A stretch of DNA of 64,000 bases from Chlorobaculum sp. MV4-Y (GCF_025244685.1 NZ_CP104202.1:248322-312321), one strand, 5' to 3'. Positions 10,939 to 20,979 are shown, counted from the stretch's first letter. Notes: generated from the letters alone by a model not told the origin. Numbers and translations are program-made.

Positions 10939-10968
10939 GACCGCGGGGCATTCCGGTGCCCCGTGGTC
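10939..10968 (+). terminator. Strong GC-rich hairpin after gltX
   Basis: GACCGCGGGGCA (10939-10950) pairs with TGCCCCGTGGTC (10957-10968) with one G-U pair and a 6-base loop. A short A-run then a T-rich stretch follows. It probably ends the gltX transcript before the tRNA gene. Confidence 0.55.
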
Positions 10969-11029
10969 GGAAAAAGTTCTTTTTGTTTGGCGTTAAAAAG
11001 GCAATTGCTATATTCACCTCACTCCAATT

Positions 11030-11105
11030 GGACAGATAGCTCAGTTGGTAGAGCAAAGGACTGAAAATCCTTGTGTCGGGGGTTCGATTCCCTCTCTGTC
11101 CACCA
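11030..11105 (+). tRNA. tRNA-Phe (anticodon GAA)
   Basis: A complete 76-base cloverleaf. The acceptor arm GGACAGA pairs with TCTGTCC. The D-loop AGCTCAGTTGGTAGAGC, the anticodon arm AAGGA-CTGAAAA-TCCTT with anticodon GAA, and the T-arm GGGGGTTCGATTCCCTC are all present. The 3' CCA is encoded (11103-11105). Confidence 0.97.
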
Positions 11106-11120
11106 GAAAAACTGCTCTCA

Positions 11121-11146
11121 AAGCCCCTGAATTTTCAGGGGTTTTT
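11121..11146 (+). terminator. Rho-independent terminator of tRNA-Phe
   Basis: CCCCTGA (11124-11130) pairs with TCAGGGG (11135-11141) around ATTT, followed at once by five T. This is a classic intrinsic terminator 18 bases after the tRNA. Confidence 0.85.
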
Positions 11147-11544
11147 GCTTTTATGGCGCTCCGCCCTTTCTTTTTCAGCCTTCCGGTCGGCACATAGTTT
11201 TTGCCTCTGTGGGCTATTTTTTGCAGTTCGGTTGTGCATCAAACAGGGGTGGCTCTGATTGTCTCGCTGCTTGCGGTGGAGTTCCTGAATGGATCGACAG
11301 ACAGGCGAGCGCCTCATTCTCCGGTTTGCTGGTGGTGATTAAATGACGGGAAAGCGCTATCTTGATGAAGTTTTTACTGTCTCATAGCGGTTAGTTACGG
11401 CTTTAATAAGATCGTTGGCCAAGTCCTGGATATGCGCATCCGAGTCCTTCTTTTTCCTTCAATCTCTCTCGTGCAGGCTGTTCAGCCCCCATGCCCGTTG
11501 TGCGGTGATTTCGTCAGCCCGTTCTCCCATCCTCAGCTTCCGGT
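11147..11544. other. Intergenic region before crtC
   Basis: About 400 bases with no convincing gene. Only short open frames are present and none has protein-like composition. It must include the promoter of crtC; I could not pick out a confident -35/-10 pair. Confidence 0.4.
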
Positions 11545-12692
11545 ATGAACATCACGACCGATTCTCTTCAGGAGGCATGGCACCGGCTTGATGCTCCGGG
11601 TTCCTACGAGTGGTGGTATTTCGATGCCGAGGATGAATCAGAAGGAATCTCCGTGGTTTTTATCTGGTTTGCCGGGTTTGCTTTCTCGCCCTACTACCTG
11701 AGCCATTACGAGGAGTGGAAAGCCCATCGCCGGGACGACCAGCCTTATCCGCTGGACTACGGAGGCTTCAGCTTTCAGCTCTATCAGGATGGTTGCGAAA
11801 CCATCAATTTCATCAAGGAAGGGGGCGTGAGTTTTTCGCCTCCGAAGATGGTGGAATCGGTGTGCGGTTCGACGGGAACCGTTTTGTCTATGATCCTCAA
11901 CGAGATGAATACCGCCTTAGCATTGACTTTTCGTTCCCGGCTCGAGACCGCTCGGTTCAGGCTTCATTCTCTTTCCGTCCGTTGCACCGTTTTGATTATC
12001 ACCTCGATACGGATGTGCACGATGGCGTCGATTTCCGTCACCAGTGGGTGCTGAGCGTCCCCAAAGCCGAGGTGCATGGCCTGCTCGATATCAAATCGCT
12101 TTCGTCGGACAATCGTCAGGTTCTGCAATTCCGTGGGCGGGGCTACCACGATCACAATCTCGGCACCGTACCGATGTACGAATCCATCGACCGGTGGTAC
12201 TGGGGGCGGACCTTTTCAGAACGTTACGATCTGATCTATTACGTGGTTTTTTTGCGCGGCTGTTCCGCCAAGCCACAGGCGGTACTTATGCTTCTCGATC
12301 ATGAAACTGGGCGGCAGTCAACGTTTGACGCAGTGCGTGTCCGCGAGAGCCGCTTTACGAGAGGGCTGTTTGCGCCGGTTCACGGAAAAACGTTACGGCT
12401 CGAAGCGGAAAGCGTCAGCGTGGAGGTGCAGCATCAAAAGGCGCTCGACACCGGCCCGTTCTACCTCCGGTACACCTCATTGCTCTCAATGACGATCGGG
12501 GAGGAGGCGCAGGAGGAGGTTAGAGGTATCTCCGAGTTTCTGAATCCTGCGCCGCTGAAGTCGAGGCTGATGCAATTTTTTACGGCAAGTCGTGTCTGGC
12601 GTGCTGGCAAGCGATCTGCAATGTATGTCCTGTACAATTTTTTCAAGCACCGATTTGAAAGGTTTAATAGGATAAATAGGAAAAAATTTTAA
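11545..12692 (+). CDS. crtC: Carotenoid 1,2-hydratase CrtC (frameshifted)
   Basis: CrtC-type hydratases add water across the terminal 1,2 double bond of acyclic carotenoid ends; in green sulfur bacteria this makes hydroxychlorobactene from chlorobactene. The N-terminal part reads APGSYEWWYFDAEDESEGIS, typical of the family, and later segments RGRGYHDHNLGTVPM and IDRWYWGRTF carry the conserved His/Asp and aromatic residues. The frame changes at a 5-T run (11832-11836). One added T gives GGVSFFASEDGGIGVRFDGN and joins both halves into about 382 residues. The position just upstream of petC-petB is, as I recall, the same as crtC in C. tepidum. Loss would change the pigment, so the break deserves checking. 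Confidence 0.85.
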
Positions 12693-12847
12693 ATTCGGTG
12701 TCAATCTTTACGACCAATCCGTGTTTCCGGCATCCTCATCAGGCCTGAACAAGGGCACGTTTCGGTGAAGTATTCACGAGATGCCGTCAGGCAGCCGATG
12801 CTTTCTTGATTCATACAACTCAAGTCATTTAAAGGAGATAGATAGTA

Positions 12848-13393
12848 ATGGCGCAAACTGGTAATTTCAAAAGCCCGGCAAGAATGAGTTCGCTGGGTCA
12901 GGGAGCCGCTCCCGCTTCAGTCGGTGCGGTTACCGGCGGCAAACCTCGTGAAGAGGGACTCAATGGAGTCGATTTTGAGCGCAGAGGCTTTCTGCACAAG
13001 ATTGTTGGCGGAGTGGGGGCGATCGTTGCTGTCAGTGCGCTCTATCCGGTTGTGAAGTATATCATTCCTCCCGTGAAAAAGATTAAGATCGTCAACTCAA
13101 TGACGGTTGGCAAAGCCTCGGAAGTTCCGAACGGCACGGGAAAAATCTACCAGTTCAACGAGGACAAGGTCATCGTTGTCAACCACGGCGGCAACCTTAC
13201 GGCGGTCAGCGCCGTCTGCACGCACCTCGGTTGCCTGGTGCACTGGGATGAAGCCGCCGACCAGCTGGCATGTCCCTGCCATGGCGCCAAGTACACGCAG
13301 ACTGGTCAGATTATCTCAGGTCCGCAGCCCTTGCCGCTGAAACAGTACCAAGCCAAGGTCGAGGGTGACAGCATCGTCGTCTCGATAGCGTAA
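12848..13393 (+). CDS. petC: Rieske iron-sulfur protein of the cytochrome bc complex
   Basis: The 181-residue protein carries a [2Fe-2S] cluster that takes electrons from menaquinol in the photosynthetic electron chain. An N-terminal Ala/Gly-rich region is followed by a twin-arginine-like signal anchor (FERRGFLHKIVGG then a hydrophobic span). The cluster motifs are CTHLGC (C124, H126) and CPCHG (C142, H145), and the disulfide cysteines C129 and C144 are present. A strong Shine-Dalgarno AAGGAG at 12832-12837 fixes the ATG at 12848. It is 36 bases ahead of petB and clearly forms an operon with it. Confidence 0.95.
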   Translation: MAQTGNFKSPARMSSLGQGAAPASVGAVTGGKPREEGLNGVDFERRGFLHKIVGGVGAIVAVSALYPVVKYIIPPVKKIKIVNSMTVGKASEVPNGTGKIYQFNEDKVIVVNHGGNLTAVSAVCTHLGCLVHWDEAADQLACPCHGAKYTQTGQIISGPQPLPLKQYQAKVEGDSIVVSIA

Positions 13394-13429
13394 TTAATCA
13401 ATACCTGAAAATCAAGGGAGTCAACTCAT

Positions 13430-14692
13430 ATGGCTGAAAATACCCAGAAGCCGGCCGCAGGTACTGCGCCTGCCAAGCCGAAACCGGCGGCCCCAGGCGC
13501 GGCAAAACCTGCCGCCAAAGCGCCTGCCAAGCCCGCGGCACCGGCTGCCGCCGCACCTGGTGGCGTTTACAAACCTCCGGTAGATCGTCCGGATCCGAAT
13601 CCTTTCAAGGATTCCAAAATGAGCGGCCTGGCCTCATGGTTCCAGGAGCGCTTTTACGTGCTCACGCCGATCATCGATTACATGAAGCACAAAGAGGTGC
13701 CGAAGCATCGCCTCTCCTTCTGGTACTATTTCGGCGGACTTGGGCTGTTTTTCTTTATTATCCAGATCCTCACTGGCCTGTTGCTTCTTCAGTACTACAA
13801 ACCGACCGACGCGGCGGCATTTTCATCGTTTGTTTTTATTCAGAAAGAGGTGCCCTTCGGCTGGCTGATCCGCCAGATTCACGCCTGGAGCGCCAACCTG
13901 ATGATTCTGATGCTGTTCATCCACATGTTCAGCACCTTCTTCATGAAGTCCTACCGCAAGCCTCGTGAGCTGATGTGGGTCAGTGGTTTTATTCTGCTCG
14001 TGCTCACCCTCGGCTTCGGCTTCACCGGCTACCTTCTGCCCTGGAACGAGCTGGCTTTCTTCGCCACCCAGGTTGGCACTGAGGTTCCGAAGGTGGCTCC
14101 GGGCGGCGCTTTCCTCGTCGAGATTCTGCGTGGCGGTCCCGATGTTTCCGGTGAGACCCTCACCCGCATGTTCTCGCTGCACGTCGTGCTGCTTCCGGGC
14201 CTGGTGATGCTGGTGCTGGCCGCTCACCTGACCCTCGTGCAGGTGCTTGGCACCTCTTCGCCGATCGGTTACAAAGAGGCTGGCCTCATCAAGGGTTACG
14301 ACAAGTTCTTCCCGACCTTTCTTGCCAAGGATGGCATCGGCTGGTTGATCGGTTTTGCCCTGCTCGTCTATCTGGCGGTCATGTTCCCCTGGGAGCTTGG
14401 CGTCAAGGCCAATCCGCTGGCCCCAGCTCCGCTCGGCATCAAGCCGGAGTGGTACTTCTGGGCGCAGTTCCAGTTGCTCAAGGACTTCAAGTTCGAGGGC
14501 GGCGAGCTGCTCGCTATCGTGCTCTTCACCATCGGCGGCGTTGCTTGGATGTTGGTCCCTTTCCTCGATCGTCAGGCTTCGCAGGAGAAGAAAAGCCCAA
14601 TGTTCACCATTTTTGGTCTTCTGGTTCTGGCTTTTCTGCTTATCAACACCTACAGGGTCTATGACTCTTATGTTCTGCACCTGCCGAAATAA
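13430..14692 (+). CDS. petB: Cytochrome b of the Rieske/cytochrome b complex
   Basis: Membrane subunit holding two b hemes and the quinol sites. The 420-residue protein opens with about 55 residues of Ala/Pro/Lys repeats ([19 protein letters not shown]), which most cytochromes b lack. The core follows, with the heme-ligand helices around [20 protein letters not shown] and [19 protein letters not shown], and the PEWY quinol-site motif as [11 protein letters not shown]. The length covers both the cyt b6-like and subunit IV-like parts in one chain. A GGGAG ribosome site precedes the ATG. No cytochrome c1 or f gene follows; a terminator does, so the operon is two genes. Confidence 0.95.
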   Translation: MAENTQKPAAGTAPAKPKPAAPGAAKPAAKAPAKPAAPAAAAPGGVYKPPVDRPDPNPFKDSKMSGLASWFQERFYVLTPIIDYMKHKEVPKHRLSFWYYFGGLGLFFFIIQILTGLLLLQYYKPTDAAAFSSFVFIQKEVPFGWLIRQIHAWSANLMILMLFIHMFSTFFMKSYRKPRELMWVSGFILLVLTLGFGFTGYLLPWNELAFFATQVGTEVPKVAPGGAFLVEILRGGPDVSGETLTRMFSLHVVLLPGLVMLVLAAHLTLVQVLGTSSPIGYKEAGLIKGYDKFFPTFLAKDGIGWLIGFALLVYLAVMFPWELGVKANPLAPAPLGIKPEWYFWAQFQLLKDFKFEGGELLAIVLFTIGGVAWMLVPFLDRQASQEKKSPMFTIFGLLVLAFLLINTYRVYDSYVLHLPK

Positions 14693-14715
14693 GTGATCAG
14701 TTCGATATGCAAACA

Positions 14716-14742
14716 GAAAAAGCCCGGATTTCCGGGCTTTTT
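14716..14742. terminator. Bidirectional terminator petB / GH13 gene
   Basis: AAAAAGCCCGG pairs with CCGGGCTTTTT around ATTT. The A-run and T-run on both sides make it usable by petB on the plus strand and by the convergent glycosidase gene on the minus strand. Confidence 0.85.
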
Positions 14743-14787
14743 CGTTTTGGCGTTTTTAGCGGGAAGCGGACGTTGTGGATGACAGGC

Positions 14788-17700
14788 TTACTTTTTGCCT
14801 GCTACCGGTTTCAGCAGTGCTCCCAGTTCGTAGCCGCTGATGAAAGCGGACATTTCGAGCTTGTCGATGGCGTCCAGCCATGTTTGCAAAACGGTTTTGC
14901 CACTCAGCGGTTCGTTCAGCATCAGATTCTGCACCATGATCCATGAGGCAAGGAGACTGAGCCGGCGTTCGCGGAACCACTCTTTGCCGTGCAGGTGCTG
15001 TACCTGCATGAAGGTTCTGAAGTGGCGCTCCCCCGATTCATGGAGTGCTCGGATCGACTGCATGAGCTGCTCATCCGGAGTTTCATCGCTGCCGGATTTT
15101 GTCCTTCGCGAGAGCAGGCAGGAGATGAGATCAACGGCTTCCGCGCCGTTGACCGGCCAGGTGGCGGACTTCTCGGCGAAGACCTTTTCAAGTGTGTTGC
15201 CGAGCAACCATTGGTCGATGATCTGCTTTTCGAGAAGCCCGTTTTCGCGTACCATATCCTGAATGCAATTAAGGGCGATCAGGGGTTTTGCCAGCGAGTG
15301 AAATGCTTCGTCTGTTTTTTCGTCGAGACCGAGCGAAACTTGCACGCGCTTGATGTTCTCCGCTTCTTCGAGCAGTGATTCGCAGCGCAGGGCGCAGAGG
15401 TAGCTCTCCGCAGCTTTTTCGGCGATGTCGTTGGGCTGTGTCAGCGGCTGCTCCATGATCTCCGCGAAGCGTTCCGCGACGGCTTCAAGCATAGTCTGGC
15501 ACTGCTTTCCGAACTCTGCAGACAGCTTTTCCGGTTTGCCGGATGCGCTCTTTTTCACTTTGACAACGCCTTCGATTGCTGCGGCCACGATCTGGTGAAT
15601 CGGTCGCAGGCTCATCGAGAGTGCTTCGATTTCAACCGAAGCGACACCCCGCCCGTTCAGCTCCTCGCAGACCTGATCGTACGGCTTGAGCTTCGATGGC
15701 CGGACGACCCGGAACTCCATGAAGAGATTGTACTGGTAGCCGCCAAGCGCGACGTACAGACCATCATTTCGCAGCTGCGAGCACGACCGGATGAACTCCA
15801 GGCCGTTTCTCTGATCGCGGAAGATGACGTAGCTGCCGTGCTCACCGGGCAGCGCGAGCGCGTCGCCGAGCAGCGTCTGCTGCATCGAGCCGTTTTCGAG
15901 CCGTCCGGCGGAGAGGCGTATCCATCCTTCGGAGGCGTCGTAGCGGTTGTTGTAGATGAAGAGACTCTGCTTGCCTTCGTGCCGGTTGGTGTAGGCGAAG
16001 ACGTTTTCGTTGACCCCGCCATCGGGCGCGTAGAGGTCGAAGAGCTGGAAGTGCGCGACCTCTGCGAACAGCGAACGCTGCTTCATCACCGGGAAGATTT
16101 CTTGGTAGTGCCGCTCGACCAGCTCGTGGTCGGGGTGCTCGTCGTAGTAGGCTTTGGCGTATTCCATGCCATATTTTTCGGTGAATCCCTCCACCTGGCC
16201 GTGGCCGATCATCGGCAGGCCCGGCATCGTCACCATCATCATGCAGACGCCGAAATACTTGTCGCCCCGCCCGAACTGCGCGATGGCCGTGTCTTCGTCG
16301 GGGTTGTTCATGAAGTTGACGTAACGCTTCAGAATCTCCGCGTCGAACTCCAGCGTCTTTTTGATCAGTCCGCGATAGCCCGCGTTGTCCTCCTTTTTGA
16401 GCATGTGCATGAAGGCGCTATTATAGACGCGGTGCATGCCGAGCGTGCGGACGAAGTAGCCTTCGAGCATCCAGAACGCTTCGGCGAGCAGCAGCGTGTC
16501 GGGCACCTCCTGGGCGACGCGGTCAACCACTTCGCGCCAGAACTCCTGTGGCATGGCGGCCTCGAACTCGGCCATGCTCATCGAGCAGGCACCGCGTGAC
16601 GGAATGCCCGGCGCGTGGCCGTGCAGCGGGAACCAGAGGCGCTGGATGTGCATCTTTGCCAGCACCATCGCCGCATCGAAGCGGATTACCGGGAACATGC
16701 GGGCGACGTGCAGAATCTGCTGGATCACCCCTTCGCGCACCTCGGGATTGAGGAAGTTGAGCTGCGCTGTGTCGTTCCACGGCATGGTGGTGCCGTCGTT
16801 GCCGTGGTAGATGTAGCGCGTGTCGCCGGTCATGTGATCGACTCGCTTGAAGGTGACTGCGGCGTCGGAACGGTTCCAGTAGCCATCCTCGATGTGAATG
16901 CCGTAGCGGTCGCTGGCGCTCAGGTTCGGGCCGTTGTAGGTGTAGTTCGGATAGGGCGGTACGTTCGATGAGAGGAACCAGTCGGGACGGTTGCGCACCA
17001 GTTCCGAATCGATGCCGGTGTGGTTCGGCACCATGTCGCTGGCCAGCCGGATGCCGCGCTGCATAGCTCGGTTGCGCAGATCGACGTAGCCGTCATAGCC
17101 GCCCAGCTCGTGGGCGATGTCGTAACTTTCGAGCGCGTAGGCTGACGCTTTGGCTTCCGGATTGCCCTGAAGCTGCTTGATCTTCCGCGATGCGTAGCTG
17201 CGCTCCCACAAGCCGATGAGCCACAGCGCGGTGAAGCCTCGGTCGGCGAGCAGGTCGAGTTCCTCGTCGGGAATGTCCTGAAGCCGCGCGATGTGACGAC
17301 CGTACTGGCGCGAGAGCTGGTCGAGCCAGACGTAGGTGCTCTTGGCGATCATCACCACCTCCGGCATCCACGACGAGTCGTGCGAGTAACGCGCCGGAGC
17401 GTTCGCAAGGTCGGTGTAGGAGGGCGCTTGCGCCTCCTTTTCGCCGAACGTGCCGCCATGAGTGGTCTGATTCTGAGCGAGATTTTCAAAAAAGAGGTAG
17501 CGATCTTCGTCTTCAATCAGCACGATAGCCTCGTCGAGCAGCTCCCGCCACGGTGAGTCGGCGAGCAAGTCCTGCCAGTTCAGCTTGATAAAACGGAGCT
17601 GGTCGAGCAACGAGTCTGGTGCGTGCCGGAACGGGCGCGTGAGCAGCTCTTCCAGATTGTCCTCCCGGTTGCTGACCGGGCCAGCGTTTTGCACGGTGTG

Positions 17701-18258
17701 CTGCATCGCCCTGACGAGTTGCGGGTAGGCCCGGTCGCCGTGCAGCTCCTGGTCGGAAATCAGCTCCGCAAACTGCTTCAGCGCCGGATTCCGGTTGTTG
17801 AGCCAGACCAGGTAGACCTCTTCGAGGGCGTTCGAGCGGTTGGCGGGGCTTTTCAGCCAAGTTTCGGCAGCGGTTTTCGAGTGGTAAATCTCCCCGGCGG
17901 GGAAGCGTTTGACGAACCTGCCGAGATACTCGGCGGCATTCCAGTTCGAGGCTTCGCTGTCGAGTACGGCCAGCGCCTGAGTATGCAGGCCCGAGACCTT
18001 GTCGATCACATGGTGTTGCAGCTCGTGCAGCAGCTTCATGCCGTGGAACTGCGCGGGCAGCAACGGTTTGGCGCCGTCGCCTTCGATCAGGCGCAACCGC
18101 TGGTTGATCGTCTCGGTCTGCCGTTCGGATTGCGCCATCGCCTCGCGCCGGTCGCCGGGCAGTCGCAGCAGATCAGGATCGTCGAGGTGATAACGGTCCC
18201 TCGCCACCCTGTTGATGTAGAAATGTTCTTTCGCGGAAGTACGGCTATCGGTGCTCAT
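14788..18258 (-). CDS. Very large GH13 alpha-amylase-family protein
   Basis: The 1156-residue protein has a GH13 catalytic domain, expected to act on alpha-glucans such as glycogen. About 300 N-terminal residues and about 350 C-terminal residues are outside the recognisable barrel. The GH13 regions are DMVPNH (about residue 410), IRFDAAM with the nucleophile Asp (about 525), LLLAEAFW with the acid/base Glu (about 590) and FMNNPDED with the transition-state Asp (about 650). Region IV normally reads NHD, so the usual His is replaced by Pro here. No signal peptide is visible, so it should be cytoplasmic. A second, ordinary-size GH13 enzyme lies at 55388-56839. The exact substrate is unknown. Confidence 0.85.
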   Translation of the reverse strand: MSTDSRTSAKEHFYINRVARDRYHLDDPDLLRLPGDRREAMAQSERQTETINQRLRLIEGDGAKPLLPAQFHGMKLLHELQHHVIDKVSGLHTQALAVLDSEASNWNAAEYLGRFVKRFPAGEIYHSKTAAETWLKSPANRSNALEEVYLVWLNNRNPALKQFAELISDQELHGDRAYPQLVRAMQHTVQNAGPVSNREDNLEELLTRPFRHAPDSLLDQLRFIKLNWQDLLADSPWRELLDEAIVLIEDEDRYLFFENLAQNQTTHGGTFGEKEAQAPSYTDLANAPARYSHDSSWMPEVVMIAKSTYVWLDQLSRQYGRHIARLQDIPDEELDLLADRGFTALWLIGLWERSYASRKIKQLQGNPEAKASAYALESYDIAHELGGYDGYVDLRNRAMQRGIRLASDMVPNHTGIDSELVRNRPDWFLSSNVPPYPNYTYNGPNLSASDRYGIHIEDGYWNRSDAAVTFKRVDHMTGDTRYIYHGNDGTTMPWNDTAQLNFLNPEVREGVIQQILHVARMFPVIRFDAAMVLAKMHIQRLWFPLHGHAPGIPSRGACSMSMAEFEAAMPQEFWREVVDRVAQEVPDTLLLAEAFWMLEGYFVRTLGMHRVYNSAFMHMLKKEDNAGYRGLIKKTLEFDAEILKRYVNFMNNPDEDTAIAQFGRGDKYFGVCMMMVTMPGLPMIGHGQVEGFTEKYGMEYAKAYYDEHPDHELVERHYQEIFPVMKQRSLFAEVAHFQLFDLYAPDGGVNENVFAYTNRHEGKQSLFIYNNRYDASEGWIRLSAGRLENGSMQQTLLGDALALPGEHGSYVIFRDQRNGLEFIRSCSQLRNDGLYVALGGYQYNLFMEFRVVRPSKLKPYDQVCEELNGRGVASVEIEALSMSLRPIHQIVAAAIEGVVKVKKSASGKPEKLSAEFGKQCQTMLEAVAERFAEIMEQPLTQPNDIAEKAAESYLCALRCESLLEEAENIKRVQVSLGLDEKTDEAFHSLAKPLIALNCIQDMVRENGLLEKQIIDQWLLGNTLEKVFAEKSATWPVNGAEAVDLISCLLSRRTKSGSDETPDEQLMQSIRALHESGERHFRTFMQVQHLHGKEWFRERRLSLLASWIMVQNLMLNEPLSGKTVLQTWLDAIDKLEMSAFISGYELGALLKPVAGKK

Positions 18259-18557
18259 ATGGCAGGTTTGGCGATCTCTGGATTTTGCAGATGTACAAAC
18301 AAGTTAATCAATAATTGATTCCGGCTGAAACACGGTTTTCAGGAGTGTTTTTGGTAAATAGGTGCTTTTGGTCGTGTACTATTGCATGAGGTAAGCTGTC
18401 AGCGCAATGGTTCCGGATTTAATGTTTTGGGGCCAGAAGTTCCTCTGAACGCGCGATTAAAAAAGAAAAAAATTATATAATAGATTAAGTGGCCAAGTGG
18501 CTTGAGAAGCTGCGCGGCGGAATTATGACCATCGTTGGCCGAAGATCAACAACCACC
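18259..18557. other. Divergent intergenic region before rfbA
   Basis: About 300 bases, AT-rich towards rfbA, between divergent genes. The rfbA frame is open back to 18489 but the enzyme begins at 18558. It should hold the promoter of the sugar-nucleotide operon; nothing more specific was recognised. Confidence 0.4.
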
Positions 18558-19439
18558 ATGAAAGGTATCATTCTTGCCGGAGGCTCAGGCACCCGCCTCT
18601 ATCCTGTGACCAAGGGCGTATCGAAGCAGCTGCTTCCGGTGTACGACAAGCCGATGATCTACTATCCGCTCACCACTCTGATGCTTGCCGGTATCAGGGA
18701 GATTCTCGTTATTACCACCCCCGAGGACCAGCCTTCGTTCGTCAAGCTGCTCGGCGATGGTAGCGACTGGAGTATCAACCTTTCCTATATGGTTCAACCC
18801 TCGCCCGACGGACTGGCGCAGGCGTTCATTCTCGGTCGCGATTTTATCGGCAATGATGATGTCTGTCTTGTGCTTGGCGACAACATCTTTTTTGGTTATG
18901 GTTTCAGCGGGATGCTCGAAGAGGCGGTTCGTGCGGTCGAGAAACGGAGAAAAGCGGTGGTTTTCGGCTACTATGTCAGTGATCCCGAACGTTATGGCGT
19001 CGTCGAGTTCGATTCGGCAGGGGAGGTGCTTTCCATCGTCGAGAAGCCTGAAAAACCGAAATCGAACTATGCTGTCGTGGGGCTCTATTTCTATCCGAAC
19101 GATGTGATTGACATTGCCGCCGGCGTCAAACCGTCGTCGAGAGGGGAACTCGAGATCACCTCGGTGAACCAGACGTACCTCGACCGCGGCGATCTGGTTT
19201 GTTCCATCATGGGGCGTGGATTTGCCTGGCTTGATACCGGCACGCACGAATCATTCCAGGAGGCAGGCAACTTCATTGAAACCGTCGAGAAGCGGCAGGG
19301 GCTCAAGGTAGCCTGCCCCGAAGAGATTGCCTGGCGGAACGGCTGGATCGGCGATGCCGACATCGAACGTCTCGCCTCGCCGCTCCTCAAGAACCAGTAT
19401 GGGCAGTATCTGCTCAATCTTCTGGAACGGAGAATCTGA
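18558..19439 (+). CDS. rfbA: Glucose-1-phosphate thymidylyltransferase
   Basis: First enzyme of dTDP-L-rhamnose synthesis, joining dTTP and glucose-1-phosphate. The 293-residue protein begins [18 protein letters not shown], the nucleotide-binding signature, which decides the start at 18558. [26 protein letters not shown] and [18 protein letters not shown] are the further family segments. It leads an operon rfbA-rfbC-rfbD-rfbB that supplies rhamnose for lipopolysaccharide or other glycans. Confidence 0.96.
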   Translation: MKGIILAGGSGTRLYPVTKGVSKQLLPVYDKPMIYYPLTTLMLAGIREILVITTPEDQPSFVKLLGDGSDWSINLSYMVQPSPDGLAQAFILGRDFIGNDDVCLVLGDNIFFGYGFSGMLEEAVRAVEKRRKAVVFGYYVSDPERYGVVEFDSAGEVLSIVEKPEKPKSNYAVVGLYFYPNDVIDIAAGVKPSSRGELEITSVNQTYLDRGDLVCSIMGRGFAWLDTGTHESFQEAGNFIETVEKRQGLKVACPEEIAWRNGWIGDADIERLASPLLKNQYGQYLLNLLERRI

Positions 19440-19468
19440 ACATCAATCCATCAGCGGTACTGTAACCT

Positions 19469-20026
19469 ATGCAGATCATCCGGACATCAATCCCTGACGT
19501 TCTTCTGTTCGAGCCAGAGGTGTTCGGCGACGAACGCGGCTGGTTTTGCGAGTCTTTCCGGCAGGATATATTCGAGCAGCACGCCGGATGCCACCGTTTT
19601 GTGCAGGATAACGAATCGTTTTCACGCTATGGCGTTGTCCGGGGTCTGCATTACCAGAAACCGCCGCATGTGCAGGGCAAGCTTGTCCGTGTGACCCGGG
19701 GCGAGGTGCTTGATGTGGCTGTCGACATACGCAAGGGCTCTTCAACATTCGGTCATCATGCTGCCCAACTGCTCAATGAGAGCAATCGCCGGATGATGTG
19801 GATTCCGCCTGGATTCGCCCACGGCTTTGCGGTGCTGAGCGCGGCGGCAGTGTTCAGTTATAAATGCACGGATTATTATGCGCCATCACACGATGCGGGC
19901 ATCCGGTGGAACGATCCGGCTATTGGCATAGAATGGGGCGTGCCGGAAAGCGATATGAGCCTTTCGGAAAAGGATCTTCGTCAGCCGATGCTGCATGATA
20001 TTGATGGCATTGTGCTGGACGCATAG
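19469..20026 (+). CDS. rfbC: dTDP-4-dehydrorhamnose 3,5-epimerase
   Basis: Third step of dTDP-rhamnose synthesis. The 185-residue cupin protein has the typical length and the motifs FGDERGWFCESF, QDNESFSRYGVVRGLHYQ (active-site His in GLHYQ) and IPPGFAHGFAVLS. It sits 29 bases after rfbA and 36 before rfbD. Confidence 0.95.
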   Translation: MQIIRTSIPDVLLFEPEVFGDERGWFCESFRQDIFEQHAGCHRFVQDNESFSRYGVVRGLHYQKPPHVQGKLVRVTRGEVLDVAVDIRKGSSTFGHHAAQLLNESNRRMMWIPPGFAHGFAVLSAAAVFSYKCTDYYAPSHDAGIRWNDPAIGIEWGVPESDMSLSEKDLRQPMLHDIDGIVLDA

Positions 20027-20062
20027 CATATTTTTCGAACCGCTTATACCGACCAGAGAAAA

Positions 20063-20938
20063 ATGAACATTCTTGTCACCGGGAGCCGTGGGCAGCTTGG
20101 TTCCGAACTGCAAAAACTGCAACAAGTGCATGGCTGGCGGGAATGGTTTTTCATGGAGCTGCCGGAACTCGACATCACCGATGCGCTGACAGTGGAGCGT
20201 GTTTGCCGCGATCGACAGATCGGTGCGATTGTCAACTGCGCAGCCTACACGGCGGTGGACAGGGCCGAGAGCGACGCGGAAGCAGCGTTCAGGGTGAACC
20301 GTGATGGCGCTGCGGTGCTTGCTTCGGTTGCAGTGGAGGTTGGCGCACTGTTGCTGCACATTTCAACCGATTATGTCTTCGATGGCAGCTCGAACCGACC
20401 TTATTGCGAGGATGACCCGGTTGCGCCTTGCGGTGTTTATGGCTTATCCAAATGGGAGGGTGAAGAGGCGATCCGTGCGAGCGGCTGCTCGTATATCATT
20501 CTACGCACCGCCTGGCTCTACTCGGTTTACGGGCAGAACTTCGTGAAAACGATGCTTCGTCTTGGTAGCGAGCGCCAGTCGATTGGCGTTGTGTTTGATC
20601 AGGTGGGCAGCCCGACATGGGCGGCAGATCTGGCCGGGGCGATCGTTTCGATTTTCGGCCAATGCGATCCGGCTCGGAGCTACAGCGAGACTTTTCACTA
20701 CTCGAATGAAGGGGTCTGTTCCTGGTACGACTTTGCCAAAGCGATTATGGATGCCGAAGGGCTTCCGTGCAAGGTCTCGCCCATTGAAAGCTCCGATTAC
20801 CCGACGCCAGCCAAAAGGCCTCATTTCAGCGTGTTGAACAAGCGAAAAATCAAGAGTACCTTGGGGCTTGAAATCCCGCACTGGCACGACAGCCTGCTGC
20901 GGATGCTTGAGGAGCTTCGGGAAGGTGGTCAGGCGTGA
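20063..20938 (+). CDS. rfbD: dTDP-4-dehydrorhamnose reductase
   Basis: Last step of dTDP-L-rhamnose synthesis, an NAD(P)H-dependent short-chain reductase. The 291-residue product starts MNILVTGSRGQLGSEL, with the Rossmann glycine motif. It shows NCAAYTAVDRAESD, HISTDYVFDG and the catalytic Tyr-x3-Lys as YGLSKWEGE. It follows rfbC and ends 84 bases before rfbB, with a repeat hairpin in between. Confidence 0.95.
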   Translation: MNILVTGSRGQLGSELQKLQQVHGWREWFFMELPELDITDALTVERVCRDRQIGAIVNCAAYTAVDRAESDAEAAFRVNRDGAAVLASVAVEVGALLLHISTDYVFDGSSNRPYCEDDPVAPCGVYGLSKWEGEEAIRASGCSYIILRTAWLYSVYGQNFVKTMLRLGSERQSIGVVFDQVGSPTWAADLAGAIVSIFGQCDPARSYSETFHYSNEGVCSWYDFAKAIMDAEGLPCKVSPIESSDYPTPAKRPHFSVLNKRKIKSTLGLEIPHWHDSLLRMLEELREGGQA

Positions 20939-20979
20939 GCGGATCGATTTTACAAGGCATTGCGCAATAATTTGTGGCA

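Noticed and set aside
15595..16599. 334-codon plus-strand frame inside the large GH13 gene
   Set aside because: Antisense to the glycosidase, with long Val/Glu/Arg stretches and no domain.
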